This document shows, piece after piece, positions 46,053 through 54,950 of a stretch of DNA of 64,000 bases. Source of the stretch: Jiangella gansuensis DSM 44835. GTDB lineage: Bacteria > Actinomycetota > Actinomycetes > Jiangellales > Jiangellaceae. The stretch is taken from the NCBI RefSeq assembly GCF_000515395.1, contig NZ_KI911782.1, forward strand, positions 3,284,606-3,348,605, written 5' to 3'. The number at the start of each line of letters is the position of its first letter. Position 1 is the stretch's first letter. The notes under the pieces are model-generated. The model saw nothing but the letters and a program-made list of their open reading frames with translations. It was not told the origin of the DNA and did not search any database. Both the position numbers and the translations under genes were made by a program.

Positions 46053-46925
46053 ATGAGCGACGCACCGATCGGGATCTTCGACAGCGGCGTGGGCGGGTTG
46101 ACGGTCGCCCGGGCCGTCCTCGACCAGCTCCCGCACGAACCGGTCCTCTACGTCGGCGACACCTCGCGCGGCCCGTACGGCCCGCGGCCCATCGCCCAGG
46201 TGCGGGCTTTCGCGCTCGACGTCATGGACACCCTCGTCGCCGAGGGCGTGAAGCTCCTGGTCATCGCGTGCAACTCGGCCAGTAGCGCGGTCCTGCGCGA
46301 CGCCCGCGAACGTTACGACGTCCCCGTCGTCGAGGTGATCCAGCCGGCCGTGCGTCGCGCGGTCGCGGCCACCCGCAACGGCCACGTCGGCGTCATCGGC
46401 ACCCGGGCCACCGTCACGTCACGCGCGTACGAGGACTCCTTCGCCGCCGCGCCGCAACTACGCATCACCGCGCAGGCCTGCCCCCGGTTCGTCGAGTTCG
46501 TCGAGGCCGGCGTCACCCACGGCCCGGAGCTGGAGCAGGCCGCGCACGAGTACCTCGACCCGGTCCGGGCCGCCGGCGTCGACACCCTGGTTCTCGGCTG
46601 CACCCACTATCCGCTGCTCACCGGCGTCATCTCCTACGTCATGGGTGAGGACGTCACGCTGGTCAGCAGCGCCGAGGAGACGGCCAAGGACGTCTACCGC
46701 GTCCTCGCCGCGCAGCGCCTGATGCGCGCGGACACCCTGCCGCCACCGCGGCACCAGTTCCGGTCCACCGGCGACGCCCGGCCCTTCCGTGAGCTGGGCC
46801 GGCGCTTCCTCGGCCCAGAGGTCTCCTCCGTCGAGGAGACCACCGAGCTGCCGGTCATCCGCCACGACCCCTCCGGCCTTGGCGAAGAAACGTACCTCGG
46901 CCGAGGAGAGGCGGTCGCGCCGTGA
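46053..46925 (+). CDS. murI: Glutamate racemase
   Basis: Converts L- to D-glutamate for peptidoglycan stem peptides. 290 aa. [17 protein letters not shown], the two catalytic cysteines in [11 protein letters not shown] and [11 protein letters not shown], and [14 protein letters not shown]. Its stop overlaps the next gene by 4 nt, as murI and Rv1339 do in mycobacteria. Confidence 0.96.
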   Translation: MSDAPIGIFDSGVGGLTVARAVLDQLPHEPVLYVGDTSRGPYGPRPIAQVRAFALDVMDTLVAEGVKLLVIACNSASSAVLRDARERYDVPVVEVIQPAVRRAVAATRNGHVGVIGTRATVTSRAYEDSFAAAPQLRITAQACPRFVEFVEAGVTHGPELEQAAHEYLDPVRAAGVDTLVLGCTHYPLLTGVISYVMGEDVTLVSSAEETAKDVYRVLAAQRLMRADTLPPPRHQFRSTGDARPFRELGRRFLGPEVSSVEETTELPVIRHDPSGLGEETYLGRGEAVAP

Positions 46926-47674
46926 GGCTCACCGTCCTCGGCTGCTCCGGCTCCGTGCCCGGACCGGAGTCGCCCGCGTCCGCGTACCTCGTCGAGGCCG
47001 ACGGCGCCCGGCTGGTGGTCGACCTCGGCAACGGCGCGCTGAGCCCGTTGCAACGGCACGTCGGCCTGACCGGCCTCGCCGAGCTGGAAGCCGTCGTTCT
47101 CAGTCACCTGCACCCGGATCACTGCATGGACCTGTGCGGACTCTATGTCGCCCTGCGCTACGGGGTGTCGTCGCCGCGGCGAATCCCGGTCTACGGGCCG
47201 GACGGCGCGGGGGAGCGGATGGCCGCCGCCTACGGCAAGGAGCCGCAGCCGGGGCTGTCCGGCGAGTTCGACTTCCGCGCCTTCCCGAGCGGAATCTTCC
47301 GGATCGGACCGTTCGACGTGCGGGCGGTGGCGGTGCCGCATCCGGTCCCCGCCTACGCCATCCGCGTCTCACACGCCGGCCGCACGCTCGTGTACAGCGG
47401 CGACACCGCCCCCAGCGACGCCCTGGTCGAGCTGGCCGACCGCGCTGACCTGCTGCTGTGCGAGGCAGCGTACGACGACGGCGACGACAACCCGCCCGGG
47501 ATCCACCTCACCGGGCGGCAGGCCGGCGAGCACGCCGCCGCGGCCGGGGTCCGTCGACTCGTCGTCACCCACGTGCCACCATGGGGCGATCCGCAGCGCG
47601 CCGTCGCCAGCGCCGGCGCGGTCTACGACGGCCCGGTGGAGCTGGCCGCGCCAGGATCCTGGTGGGAGGTCTGA
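46922..47674 (+). CDS. Metallo-beta-lactamase-fold hydrolase, Rv1339-type
   Basis: 250 aa with the HxHxDH motif [11 protein letters not shown] near residue 62, a later [20 protein letters not shown] (metal-bridging Asp) and THVPPWGD. Position directly after murI and ahead of rph/rdgB matches M. tuberculosis Rv1339, reported as an atypical class II cyclic-AMP phosphodiesterase. Cyclic-nucleotide breakdown is therefore the likely job, with RNase Z-like nuclease activity as the alternative. GTG 46922 overlaps murI. Confidence 0.9.
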   Translation: MRLTVLGCSGSVPGPESPASAYLVEADGARLVVDLGNGALSPLQRHVGLTGLAELEAVVLSHLHPDHCMDLCGLYVALRYGVSSPRRIPVYGPDGAGERMAAAYGKEPQPGLSGEFDFRAFPSGIFRIGPFDVRAVAVPHPVPAYAIRVSHAGRTLVYSGDTAPSDALVELADRADLLLCEAAYDDGDDNPPGIHLTGRQAGEHAAAAGVRRLVVTHVPPWGDPQRAVASAGAVYDGPVELAAPGSWWEV

Positions 47675-47675
47675 C

Positions 47676-48425
47676 ATGACGGAGCACGTGGTCGCGCCCG
47701 AGCCGCTCGAGCCGCTGCCGGAGGACTGGGAACGCGGCCTCGTCATCGCCGCCCACCCCGACGACGTCGAGTACGGCGCGGCGGCGGCCATCGCGCGCTG
47801 GACGGCCCAGGGCAAGTCCATCGTGTACTGCATGGTCACCAGCGGCGAGGCCGGCATCGACAGCATGGCGCCGGAAGAGGTCGGCCCGCTGCGTGAGAAG
47901 GAGGAACGCGACGCCGCCCGCGTGGTCGGCGTCGACGTCGTCGAGTTCCTCGGCTACCCCGACGGCGTGGTCGAGTACGGGCTGCCCCTGCGCCGCGACC
48001 TGGCCCGGGTGATCCGCCGGCACCGGCCCGACATCATCGTCACCGGGAACTTCCGCGAGACGTTCGGCGGCGTGGTCCTGAACCAGGCCGACCACATCGC
48101 CGTCGGGCGGGCCGTGCTCGACGCCGCCCGCGACGCCGGCAACCGCTGGGTCTTCCGCGACCTGCTCGACGAAGGGCACGAGCCGTGGAACAAGGTGCGC
48201 GCCATCTGGGCCGGCGGCTCGCCGGAAGCCCGGCACGGCGTCGACACCACCGACACGTTCGAGCTGGGCGTCCGGTCGCTGGAGGCGCATGCCGGGTACC
48301 TGGGCGCGCTCGACGGCCATCCGGAGCCGGCCGAGTTCCTGGAGGGCCTGGCCCGGGGCGACGGCACCCGGCTCGGGACCCGGTTCGCCACGTCGTTCGA
48401 GGTGTATCCGCTGCAGCTGTTCTGA
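47676..48425 (+). CDS. PIG-L family deacetylase
   Basis: 249 aa Zn-dependent de-N-acetylase of the MshB/Mca/LmbE group. AHPDDVEYGAAAAIARW near residue 26 gives the zinc Asp and His, with VTSGEAGID and NQADHIAVGRAVLDAARDAG later. It could be a mycothiol-related (MshB or Mca paralog) or glycan deacetylase; the sequence alone does not separate these. GGGAGG lies before ATG 47676, 1 nt after the upstream stop, so it is part of the murI operon, an insertion relative to the mycobacterial order. Confidence 0.9.
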   Translation: MTEHVVAPEPLEPLPEDWERGLVIAAHPDDVEYGAAAAIARWTAQGKSIVYCMVTSGEAGIDSMAPEEVGPLREKEERDAARVVGVDVVEFLGYPDGVVEYGLPLRRDLARVIRRHRPDIIVTGNFRETFGGVVLNQADHIAVGRAVLDAARDAGNRWVFRDLLDEGHEPWNKVRAIWAGGSPEARHGVDTTDTFELGVRSLEAHAGYLGALDGHPEPAEFLEGLARGDGTRLGTRFATSFEVYPLQLF

Positions 48426-48528
48426 GCGGGCCGGCTGTGCGGGCGGAGCGCCGCCGATGGCCCCGGTCACTGCTCGTGCAAAAGGCGGCCAGCGGGCACC
48501 TGGCCTGCGGGAATACCGGGCCACGGAC

Positions 48529-49323
48529 TCAGCCGGCCGCGGGGCGTTCCTCCGCGCTGACGAGCACGCCCGTGGCGAACATGCGCTTCTCCGCCCCGAT
48601 CCGCGGCCAGCAGGTGGTGAGCGTGATCCGCGCCTGGGTGGGCTCGGTGTCCGCCGGCTCACCCGGGACCGGGTCGACCACCCACATCTCGGTGGGCTCG
48701 ATGACGTTGCCGTTGTCGTCGCCGTCGGGTGCGTCGTCCAGCTCGTACCGGAAGACCCCGTCGACGGTCTCGATCTCGATGATGTCGCCGGCACGCAACC
48801 GCGGGAAGGGCGCGAACGGCGAGCCGTGACCGGAACGGTGCGCGGCGATGGCAACGTTGCCCAACTGCCCCGGGTCGGCGCTGTCGGCATAGTGACCGGG
48901 GCCGTTCTCCAGGTCGTCCGGTTCGGTGCCCTCGACGACGATGCGTTCCCAGTCGTCGCCGAACCGTGGGATGCGCAGGATGCCGTACGCGTCGCCGAGC
49001 TCGAGCGGCGCCGGCTCGGCGTCGTCGCCCGCACCGTCGGTGTCGTCGCCGGCGTCGCCGGTCTCGTCCGGCGGCGGGGCCTCGCGGTCGAGCAGGTGTT
49101 GCTGGAACTGGTCGCGCAGGTCGTCCTGGGCGGCGGCGGTCTGCAGGCCGGTGCCCCACACCGTGTAGACGGCGAACAGCAGCACCAGCGCGCCGGCGGT
49201 GAGCAGGAGCTCGCCGGCGATCCCGGCGCCGGTGGCGAGCAGGCCGCGCCGGCCGGCCGCCCGGCCGTGTGGTCCTGCTGGCCGGGGCGCCCGGCGATGC
49301 TTGGGCGCCGCCCTGCGCTGCAT
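48529..49323 (-). CDS. Class E sortase
   Basis: 264 aa membrane transpeptidase that links proteins to the wall. One TM segment (ELLLTAGALVLLFAVYTVWG) after a basic Arg-rich head, an acidic linker, then the sortase barrel: catalytic His in AIAAHRSGHGSPFAPF near 160, Cys in TLTTCWPRIG near 236, and Arg 3 residues after. Class E enzymes favour LAXTG substrates; no such protein was seen in this window, nor does the giant protein carry the signal. Convergent with the PIG-L gene, divergent from rph. Confidence 0.92.
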   Translation of the reverse strand: MQRRAAPKHRRAPRPAGPHGRAAGRRGLLATGAGIAGELLLTAGALVLLFAVYTVWGTGLQTAAAQDDLRDQFQQHLLDREAPPPDETGDAGDDTDGAGDDAEPAPLELGDAYGILRIPRFGDDWERIVVEGTEPDDLENGPGHYADSADPGQLGNVAIAAHRSGHGSPFAPFPRLRAGDIIEIETVDGVFRYELDDAPDGDDNGNVIEPTEMWVVDPVPGEPADTEPTQARITLTTCWPRIGAEKRMFATGVLVSAEERPAAG

Positions 49324-49462
49324 GGCGACGACGCTACGTGATCGTCCCGGCGGCCGCAGTCGAAACCGCGCGAACAGCAGCGGAGCTCCCAGCCGTGGGC
49401 CGCCGGAACGTCCGCAGCCGGCCGTGGACCGGGCAGTCCGCCGGAGCGTCGGTCCGAACCGA

Positions 49463-49468
49463 TAGCTT
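49463..49468 (+). promoter_or_regulatory. -10 box of rph (leaderless)
   Basis: TAGCTT ends 7 nt before ATG 49476. Confidence 0.4.
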
Positions 49469-49475
49469 GTGACGC

Positions 49476-50200
<725 letters not shown>

Positions 50201-50204
<4 letters not shown>

Positions 50205-50809
50205 CAGCCGCGCCGAAGGTGGTGCTGGCCACCCGCAACGCACACAAGGTGCCGGAGATCCGACGCATCCTCGAATCCGCCGGGGCCGCCGTCGACCTGG
50301 TCGCGGTCAGCGAGTTCCCCGAGGTCCAGGACGTCGCCGAGACCGGCCTCACGTTCGCCGAGAACGCCCTGCTCAAGGCGCGCTCGGTGGCCGAGGCGAC
50401 CGGCCTGCCGGCGCTGGCCGACGACTCCGGCCTCGCGGTCGAGGCGCTGGGCGGGATGCCCGGGGTGTTCTCCGCCCGCTGGGCCGGCCGGCACGGCGAC
50501 GACGGCGCCAACCTGCGGCTCGTGCTCGCACAGTTGGAGAGCGTGCCCGATGCGCATCGCCAGGCCGCGTTCATCTGCGTCGCGGCGCTGGCACTGCCGG
50601 ACGGCACCTCGGCGACGGAGGAGGGCCGGGTCGACGGCGCCGTCATCCGTGCGCCGCGGGGCGAGAACGGGTTCGGTTACGATCCGATCTTCGTCGCCGA
50701 CGGCAGCACCCGCACCACCGCCGAGCTCGCGCCGGCCGAGAAGGACGCCATCAGCCACCGCGGCCGCGCCTTCCGCGCCATCGCCCATCACCTCGCCGCC
50801 CTCGCCTGA
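50201..50809 (+). CDS. rdgB: dITP/XTP pyrophosphatase
   Basis: Removes non-canonical purine nucleoside triphosphates. 202 aa: [69 protein letters not shown], and [13 protein letters not shown] start coupled to rph. Confidence 0.97.
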
Positions 50810-50906
50810 CCCTGGCCGCCCCTGGCTCCCGCCGGTGGAATCCTGATGATCACGTTGCCTCGGCCGGGGCACTCGTCTCCGCCGACGGCGAAGCTGACCC
50901 GGGTGT

Positions 50907-50944
50907 ACCTGCTTCACGAGGCATGCATGCCTGGTGAAGCAGGT
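50907..50944. terminator. 38-nt near-perfect palindrome (repeat A6 core) after rdgB
   Basis: ACCTGCTTCAC and GTGAAGCAGGT enclose the self-complementary AGGCATGCATGCCT, with a single mismatched pair. A TGATGATCACGTTGCC segment at 50843-50858 and TGACGATCATGG at 50982-50993 look like decayed outer arms. Probable intrinsic terminator of the rph-rdgB unit. Confidence 0.6.
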
Positions 50945-51036
50945 GAACACACCTGATGGGGTGGCGATTCTGAACAAACGCTGACGATCATGGTCGCCCC
51001 GTGGGCAGACCGGCCGGCCGGGAGGATGATCGGAGG

Positions 51037-52623
51037 GTGACCGATCCCGTGACGGCAGCCCCGCCCGGCAGCCCGGCCGCGCCGCCCCACCGGGTGTCGT
51101 GGTGGCCGCCGGCGCTGGCCGGCGTGCTGGCGCTCGCGCTGGGACTGGCCGTCGCCGAGGCGGTGGCCGGTGCGCTGGGCCGGGCGGAGACACCGGTGGT
51201 GGCGGTCGGCGAGGAGTTCATCGACCTGACGCCGGGCTGGCTCAAGGACCTGGCGATCGAGCTGTTCGGCATCCACGACAAGTCCGCCCTGCTGGTGGGG
51301 ATGGCCGTCGTGCTGACGGTGCTGGGCGCGCTGATCGGGCTCCTCACCGCCCGGAACCGAGCGGCCGGCGTCGCGACTGCCGGTGGGCTGCTCGCGGTCG
51401 CGGCTCTGGCCGTGTGGAACCGGCCCGACACCACCGAGGCCGACCTGGTTCCCACCCTCGCCGCGGGCGTCGTCGCCCTTCCCGTGCTCGGGTGGCTGGT
51501 GCGGAAGGCCACGACACCGGCCGCTCCCGCCGACGACGCCAGCCCGGGGGACCGGCGGTCGGACCGCCGGGCGTTCCTCACCGCGGCCGCGGTCACGGCT
51601 GGCCTGGCAGTCGCCGGCGGGGCCCTCGGACGGGTGCTGGGTGCCCGCCGGCTTGGCGTGGAGGAGTCCCGCGACGACCTCGCCGCCAGCATCGACCTGC
51701 CGCGGCCGGACGTGCCCGACGGCGTCGACCTCGTCGTCGACGGGGCGCAGCCGTGGCGCACTCCGACGCAGGACTTCTACCGCATCGACACGGCGCTGTC
51801 GGTGCCGCTGCTGCGGGCCGAGGACTGGTCGCTGCGAATCCACGGGATGGTCGAGAACGAGGTCGAGCTCGACTACCAGGGGCTGGTCGAGCTCGGCCTG
51901 GTGGACCGCTGGCTGACGCTGAACTGCGTCTCCAACGAGGTCGGCGGCAACCTCATCGGCAACGCGCTGTGGACGGGTGTGCCCATCGCCGACGTGCTCG
52001 CGCTGGCGAAGCCGGCCGCGGGCGCCGACGCGGTCCTGTCCCGCTCCTACGACGGCTGGAACGCCGGCACGCCGCTGGACGTGCTCACCGACGGCCGCGA
52101 CGCCCTTTTCGCGGTGGGCATGAACGGCGACCCGCTTCCCGTCGAACACGGCTTCCCGGTCCGCATGATCGTGCCAGGGCTCTACGGCTACGTCAGCGCG
52201 ACGAAGTGGGTGGTCGAGCTGGAGGTGAGCCGGTTCGCGGACTTCGAGGCGTACTGGACCACTCGCGGCTGGGCCGAGCGGGGCCCGGTGAAGGTGGCCT
52301 CCCGCATCGACGCCCCGCGCGGCGGCCGCGAGGTCCGGGCCGGGAGGGTCGCGGTCGCCGGTGTTGCGTGGGCGCAGCACCGCGGGATCGCCGCGGTGCA
52401 GGTACGCGTCGACGACGGCGACTGGCACGACGCTCGGCTGGCCGAGGTGCCCAGCGCCGACACCTGGCGGCAGTGGGTGTGGGACTGGGACGCCGAACCC
52501 GGCGAGCACCGCCTCCAGGTGCGCGCCGTCACCTCCGACGGCGAGGTGCAGACGGAGGAGGAGGCCCGGCCGGTGCCCGACGGCGCCACCGGCTGGCACA
52601 CCGTCACCGTCGACGTCGGCTGA
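51037..52623 (+). CDS. Membrane-anchored molybdopterin oxidoreductase (sulfite-oxidase family)
   Basis: 528 aa. Four TM helices in residues 25-155 (ALAGVLALALGLAVAEAVAG, LLVGMAVVLTVLGALIGLLTA, two more), then a Tat-like segment DRRAFLTAAAVTAGLAVAGG, and an exported sulfite-oxidase-like molybdopterin domain with the molybdenum cysteine in TLNCVSNEVGGNLIG near residue 297, then a Mo-co dimerisation-type Ig domain (VRVDDGDWHDARL, WRQWVWDWDAEPGEHRLQVRA). Electron donor unknown, possibly sulfite or a methionine sulfoxide-like compound. GTG 51037 chosen (GGAGG upstream); 51001 is a longer option. Confidence 0.88.
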   Translation: MTDPVTAAPPGSPAAPPHRVSWWPPALAGVLALALGLAVAEAVAGALGRAETPVVAVGEEFIDLTPGWLKDLAIELFGIHDKSALLVGMAVVLTVLGALIGLLTARNRAAGVATAGGLLAVAALAVWNRPDTTEADLVPTLAAGVVALPVLGWLVRKATTPAAPADDASPGDRRSDRRAFLTAAAVTAGLAVAGGALGRVLGARRLGVEESRDDLAASIDLPRPDVPDGVDLVVDGAQPWRTPTQDFYRIDTALSVPLLRAEDWSLRIHGMVENEVELDYQGLVELGLVDRWLTLNCVSNEVGGNLIGNALWTGVPIADVLALAKPAAGADAVLSRSYDGWNAGTPLDVLTDGRDALFAVGMNGDPLPVEHGFPVRMIVPGLYGYVSATKWVVELEVSRFADFEAYWTTRGWAERGPVKVASRIDAPRGGREVRAGRVAVAGVAWAQHRGIAAVQVRVDDGDWHDARLAEVPSADTWRQWVWDWDAEPGEHRLQVRAVTSDGEVQTEEEARPVPDGATGWHTVTVDVG

Positions 52624-52626
52624 CCC

Positions 52627-52684
52627 CCATGATCATGGCGCTCTTGGCACTGCCCTGGCAGTAGAGACCCCGCCATGATCATGG
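52627..52684. repeat. Family B hairpin H5, upstream of AbiEi/DUF559-like gene 2
   Basis: Arms CCATGATCATGGCG (52627-52640) and its complement 52671-52684. The inner region CTGCCctGGCAGTA is nearly the same as in H6. It starts just after the oxidoreductase stop. Confidence 0.82.
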
Positions 52685-52746
52685 CCAACGCCGGGTAGTT
52701 GTCCACAGATCGCCGGACGGGCCTGTCGCGCGTGTCGCCGGACGGG

Positions 52747-52752
52747 CAGGTT
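52747..52752 (+). promoter_or_regulatory. -10 box of AbiEi/DUF559-like gene 2 (leaderless)
   Basis: CAGGTT ends 7 nt before GTG 52760 and decides that start. Confidence 0.35.
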
Positions 52753-52759
52753 GGTCCGC

Positions 52760-53818
52760 GTGTCCTATCAACGAGCGATGCGGCTCGCCGCCGTCCAGGA
52801 CGGGATCATCACCCGGGCGCAGGCGCTCGCCGCCGGCATGACCCCGGCGGCCCTCGCCCATGCCGTCCGCTCCGGCGGGCCGTGGCAGCGGGTCGTCCGG
52901 GGCGTCTTCGCGACGTTCACCGGCCCGCTCGCGCCGATCCACCGGATGCGCACCGCCCATCTGTACGCCGGGGAGGGCGGACTCGTCACCGGCGCGTGGG
53001 CCTGCCGGATGATCGGGTTGAGTTACGGCCCGCCGACCGGTGATGTCGTCGAGGTGCTGGTGGCGCGGTACGTGCGCCGCACGGGCACGGGCTTCGTCCA
53101 TATCCGGCGCACGGAGCGGATGCCGGCTTCCGAAGCCTGGCTGGACCTCGACCTGACCGGCGGCCGGCTTTCCGCGCCGCCGGAGATCATCCTCGACCGG
53201 CTGGCGCCGACAGCGCGTCCGGGCGAGATCCCAATGGTGCCGGCCGCTCGAGCCGTCGTCGACACCGTCGTCTTCCCCGACCGTCTTCCGCAGGCCTGGT
53301 CGCCACGCTGCCGGTACCGCACGGGCTGTCCGGACTGCGGCGCGCACCTGCGGGTGGCGCTGCGGAACGTGCGCGCGCTGATGTGCGAAGCCGTGCAACG
53401 CCGCCGGGCCAGGCTGGAGCAGTTGCGTGCGGAGGTCGCGGCGGCCCGCCGCCGCGGCTCGGCGTTGGCCCGGATCGCGCTGGCCGACATCGACGCCGGT
53501 TGCCGGTCCGCGCCGGAGTGCGAACTGCGGGATCTGGTGCGCACCAGCAGGGTCCTGCCTGAACCGCGGTGGAACCGGCAGTTGCCCGGGGTGCGCGGCA
53601 TCGTGCCGGACGCGTGCTGGCCGGAGAAGCGGCTCGTCGTCGAGGTCGACTCGCGTTCCTTCCACGCCTTCGGTGACGCTCCGGAACGCACCGAGGAACG
53701 GCGGGCCCGGCTGGCCGCGCTGGGCTGGGTGGTGCTGCCGGTATCGCCGGCCCGGCTGCGTTCCGAACCGGCGGCGGTGTTGCGTCAGATCGAGCGGGCC
53801 TACCTGGCGTGCGAGTGA
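52760..53818 (+). CDS. AbiEi-antitoxin-like / DUF559 nuclease-fold protein, copy 2
   Basis: 352 aa. N-terminal AbiEi-type winged helix (DGIITRAQALAAGMTPAALAHAVRSGGPWQRVVRGVFATFTG), a middle section with a CPDCG knuckle-like motif near residue 192, and a C-terminal Vsr/DUF559-like core: PDACWPEKRLVVEVDSRSFH near residues 281-300 gives a PD-x-EVD nuclease pattern, then VLPVSPARL. Distantly like copy 1 (29124), with the same order of domains. No toxin partner adjacent. It is bracketed by hairpins H5 and H6, and its TGA stop is the first triplet of H6. Role unknown. Confidence 0.78.
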   Translation: MSYQRAMRLAAVQDGIITRAQALAAGMTPAALAHAVRSGGPWQRVVRGVFATFTGPLAPIHRMRTAHLYAGEGGLVTGAWACRMIGLSYGPPTGDVVEVLVARYVRRTGTGFVHIRRTERMPASEAWLDLDLTGGRLSAPPEIILDRLAPTARPGEIPMVPAARAVVDTVVFPDRLPQAWSPRCRYRTGCPDCGAHLRVALRNVRALMCEAVQRRRARLEQLRAEVAAARRRGSALARIALADIDAGCRSAPECELRDLVRTSRVLPEPRWNRQLPGVRGIVPDACWPEKRLVVEVDSRSFHAFGDAPERTEERRARLAALGWVVLPVSPARLRSEPAAVLRQIERAYLACE

Positions 53819-53867
53819 TCATGGCGCTCTAGTTGCTGCCGTGGCAGTAGAAACCCCGCCATGATCA
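53816..53867. terminator. Family B hairpin H6 carrying both stop codons of a convergent pair
   Basis: Arms TGATCATGGCG (53816-53826) and CGCCATGATCA (53857-53867) with inner CTGCCgtGGCAG. The first TGA ends the plus-strand gene; the right arm holds the TGA of the minus-strand gene (53865-53867). Confidence 0.8.
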
Positions 53868-54950
53868 CGGGGACATCGGCACCGACGCGCGTGGTCCGTC
53901 GAGGACGGGGCGGTCGCCGTCCCACGTCAGCTCGGTGAGCCACATGGTGCGGCCGGGCAGGGCCGAGCCGATGGCGTCCGGCGGCCATGCGTGGTGCACC
54001 ATCCAGGTGCGCCCGTCCTTCTCGATCAGCACGCAGTGGCCGGGCCCGGCGGCGTCGTCCGTCGTCGCGAGCACCGGAGCGTCGCCGGGCTTGGTGCACG
54101 GCCCGAGCGGCCCGTCGCAGACGGCGTAGCCGACGGCGTACGCGTCGGAGCCGTAGTCGTTGGCCGAGTAGAACAGGTAGTACGTGCCGTCGCGCAGCCA
54201 CAGGAACGGTGCCTCGACCAGGTTGCCCTCCCACGGCTGGTCCTGCTTGATCAGCGGCACCGGTTCGCCGGTCAGCTCCAAACCGTCCGGCGTCAGCGGC
54301 TGGGCGTAGATCCAGGTGTCGACACCGATCGCGTTGCCGTCGTTCTTCCACAGCAGGTAGCGGCTGCCGTCGGTGTCGGTGAACGGGCTGGCGTCGATGG
54401 AGCCGCCCTGGTCGAGCTGGCAGATCAGCGGCTCGGTGGAGTCGTCGACGAACGGCCCGGTCGGCGACGTGGCGACGGCCCGGCCGACGCATTGGCGTTG
54501 GCCGGCCGTGCTCAGGGCGGTGTAGTAGAGCACGTACCGGTCCGGCGCGTGCACGGCGACCTCCGGTGCCCAGGTGCGCCCGCCGGTGACCCACGGCGCG
54601 AGCACCGGCATGGCGTCACCCACCGGTTCCCAGGTCACCAGGTCGGTGGAGCGCAGGGTGGGCAGGTTGCCCAGCTGCGAGTTGGTCGCGTACGCGTAGT
54701 AGGCGCCGTCGGCCTCGATGACGGCGGGGTCGGGGAAGTCGCGGTCGTGGACGGGGTTGGTGAAGCCCATGGTGGTCGGCTGCTCCTGTTCGGGCGACTC
54801 GGGCGACTCAGGCGACTCGGGCGACTCAGGCGGTTCGGATGCCACGGTCGCCTCGGACGGCGCGGACTGGTCGGACTGCTCGGACGGGGCCGGGCCGGCG
54901 CAGGCTCCCAGCAGGAGCAGCGCCAGCCCGGCCCCGACGAGGTGTCTCAT
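53865..54950 (-). CDS. GH43-like lipoprotein
   Basis: 361-aa secreted lipoprotein (lipobox LLLLGACAG) with a five-bladed beta-propeller of glycoside hydrolase family 43. Acidic residues typical of the family are in HDRDFPDPAVIEADGAYYAY and in the WAPEV, EAPFLW segments. A low-complexity linker PESPESPESPE follows the signal, encoded by 9-nt tandem repeats (about 54797-54834). Last gene of the arabinoside operon; ATGA overlap with the upstream GH43-like gene. Probably an arabinanase or arabinosidase held at the cell surface. Confidence 0.87.
   Translation of the reverse strand: MRHLVGAGLALLLLGACAGPAPSEQSDQSAPSEATVASEPPESPESPESPESPEQEQPTTMGFTNPVHDRDFPDPAVIEADGAYYAYATNSQLGNLPTLRSTDLVTWEPVGDAMPVLAPWVTGGRTWAPEVAVHAPDRYVLYYTALSTAGQRQCVGRAVATSPTGPFVDDSTEPLICQLDQGGSIDASPFTDTDGSRYLLWKNDGNAIGVDTWIYAQPLTPDGLELTGEPVPLIKQDQPWEGNLVEAPFLWLRDGTYYLFYSANDYGSDAYAVGYAVCDGPLGPCTKPGDAPVLATTDDAAGPGHCVLIEKDGRTWMVHHAWPPDAIGSALPGRTMWLTELTWDGDRPVLDGPRASVPMSP

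Noticed and set aside
51483-52599. Part of a 561-codon minus-strand frame opposite the molybdopterin oxidoreductase
   Set aside because: Shadow of the plus-strand gene, which has the molybdenum cysteine and TM helices.
54797-54834. Short tandem repeat, at first sight CRISPR-like
   Set aside because: 9-nt units encode a PES linker in a lipoprotein; no spacers and no cas genes.
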